DNA of 57,247 nucleotides, from the NCBI GenBank assembly GCA_021773095.1, contig JAJFKR010000022.1, forward strand, positions 1 to 57,247, read 5' to 3'. The position numbers were made by a program, and so were the translations under genes. This document shows, piece after piece, positions 57,074 to 57,247 of this stretch. Source of the stretch: Woeseiaceae bacterium. Lineage in GTDB: Bacteria > Pseudomonadota > Gammaproteobacteria > Steroidobacterales > Woeseiaceae. Positions within the stretch are counted from its first letter, which is position 1. Every line of letters starts with the position of its first letter. The notes under the pieces are model-generated. The model saw only the letters and a program-made list of their open reading frames with translations. It searched no databases and was not told where the DNA came from.

Positions 57074-57108
57074 GCCTAACGTTTAAGCTAACTTGAAACC
57101 TAGCGTAC
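57074..57108 (-). repeat. attC site H, interrupted by an IS
   Basis: The first 35 bases (GCCTAACGTTTAAGCTAAC, then TTGAAACCTAGCGTAC) match the other sites up to the point just before their central hairpin. The sequence then changes abruptly to TGAAGTGGACCCC, the end of an IS. The rest of the site should lie beyond the IS on its far side. Confidence 0.85.
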
Positions 57109-57247
57109 TGAAGTGGACCCCATTGATTGGACAGTGTGGCAGCGTTTTTAAGGTGGATTCCGACATTGTCATTATGCTGCCAGTGAGAGCGGTTTGATGC
57201 CCTCATAAAACTCATTCGGTGTCTGATCGTTCAGACTCGAGTGAGGC
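57109..57247 (-). mobile_element. IS3-family element, 3' end
   Basis: The end TGAAGTGGACCCCATTGATT has the TG start and GGACCCC-rich inverted repeat usual for IS3-family elements. The transposase 3' end lies 63 bases inside. The rest of the element continues past the window. Confidence 0.8.
57172..57247 (-). CDS. IS3-family transposase OrfB, C-terminal fragment
   Basis: The 24 visible codons on the minus strand read PHSSLNDQTPNEFYEGIK, then PLSLAA and TAA. P-HSSL-x-x-x-TP-x-EF is the well-known C-terminus of the DDE integrase-core OrfB of IS3 elements. The frame is intact here. The catalytic part is outside the window. Confidence 0.85.
   Translation of the reverse strand, partial: PHSSLNDQTPNEFYEGIKPLSLAA

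Larger units (their letters stand above)
52265..57108 (-). mobile_element. chromosomal integron cassette array (distal part)
   Basis: Eight attC-like sites (A to H from left to right) occur at intervals of about 400-1200 bases and separate leftward-read genes. Each full site starts on the plus strand with RYYYAAC-like and ends with GTTRRRY-like cores, has a central CATTCTTGC-x4-GCAAGAATG hairpin and nearby complementary arms. Most cargo is toxin-antitoxin modules with their own promoters. No integrase is inside the window. By gene polarity and attC polarity, intI/attI should lie to the right of 57247. The array may begin further left at the HAD or GNAT gene. Confidence 0.88.

Noticed and set aside
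52265..57108. CRISPR array
   Set aside because: Repeats of about 100 bases are 400-1200 apart with genes between them, and are imperfect hairpins with attC cores; spacers and cas genes are absent.
57066..57215. N-terminal extension of the small membrane cassette protein through attC H into the IS
   Set aside because: It would translate attC and IS non-coding DNA; the IS is a later insertion.

Overview
This 57 kb window looks like the chromosome of a free-living, probably marine gammaproteobacterium. The gene orders def-fmt-rsmB-DUF4390-ntrY-ntrX and lysM-dprA-smg-topA-tsaC-hemF, a fused pntA next to pntB, and a FadI-type thiolase all fit. A lineage near Woeseiales/Chromatiales is my guess; nothing in the sequence proves it. 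No rRNA, tRNA or CRISPR array was found.

Region by region. 1-72 holds the first 24 codons of an IS1182-type transposase running off the left edge. 0.1-13.3 kb is housekeeping and metabolism: a MATE exporter, a thiolase, an alanine-type Na+ symporter, ferrochelatase, an SDR/fructosamine kinase pair, a flap-type 5'-3' exonuclease, an HNH nuclease and the proton-pumping transhydrogenase PntAB. 13.3-15.0 kb is a tightly overlapping ECF sigma operon of small envelope proteins. 15.1-20.9 kb runs priA, argS, a SPOR protein and a CapA-like lipoprotein. 21.0-28.0 kb is the leftward def-to-ntrX operon, whose NtrX is a degenerate sigma54-activator-like protein. 28.3-39.4 kb runs rightward through dprA, smg, topA, tsaC, hemF and a large secreted subtilase. 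39.4-41.9 kb carries tag and a sigma/DUF3379/HvfA-like RiPP precursor operon. 42.0-51.6 kb has hemB-aroE, gor, prlC-xthA, an HD phosphohydrolase and small membrane proteins.

The most striking part is 52.3-57.1 kb. It appears to be the distal end of a chromosomal integron cassette array. Eight attC-like sites (five near-complete ones sharing one sequence family, one short divergent one, one deleted remnant and one split by an IS) separate single-gene or two-gene cassettes, all read leftward. Four cassettes are complete toxin-antitoxin modules (HicAB, HigBA, a BrnT/CopG pair, a ParE/addiction-module pair). A fifth holds an intact HigA with a HigB cut exactly at a cassette border. Several cassette genes take their stop codon from the attC core. 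The orientation of genes and attC sites predicts that the integron integrase and attI lie to the right of this window, beyond an IS3-family element that has inserted into the last attC seen here.

Other points of interest are an orphan HvfA-like cysteine-rich RiPP precursor under its own ECF sigma factor, REP-like palindromes of which one supplies the ntrX stop codon, and a TopA that has lost its zinc fingers and gained a histone-like lysine tail.
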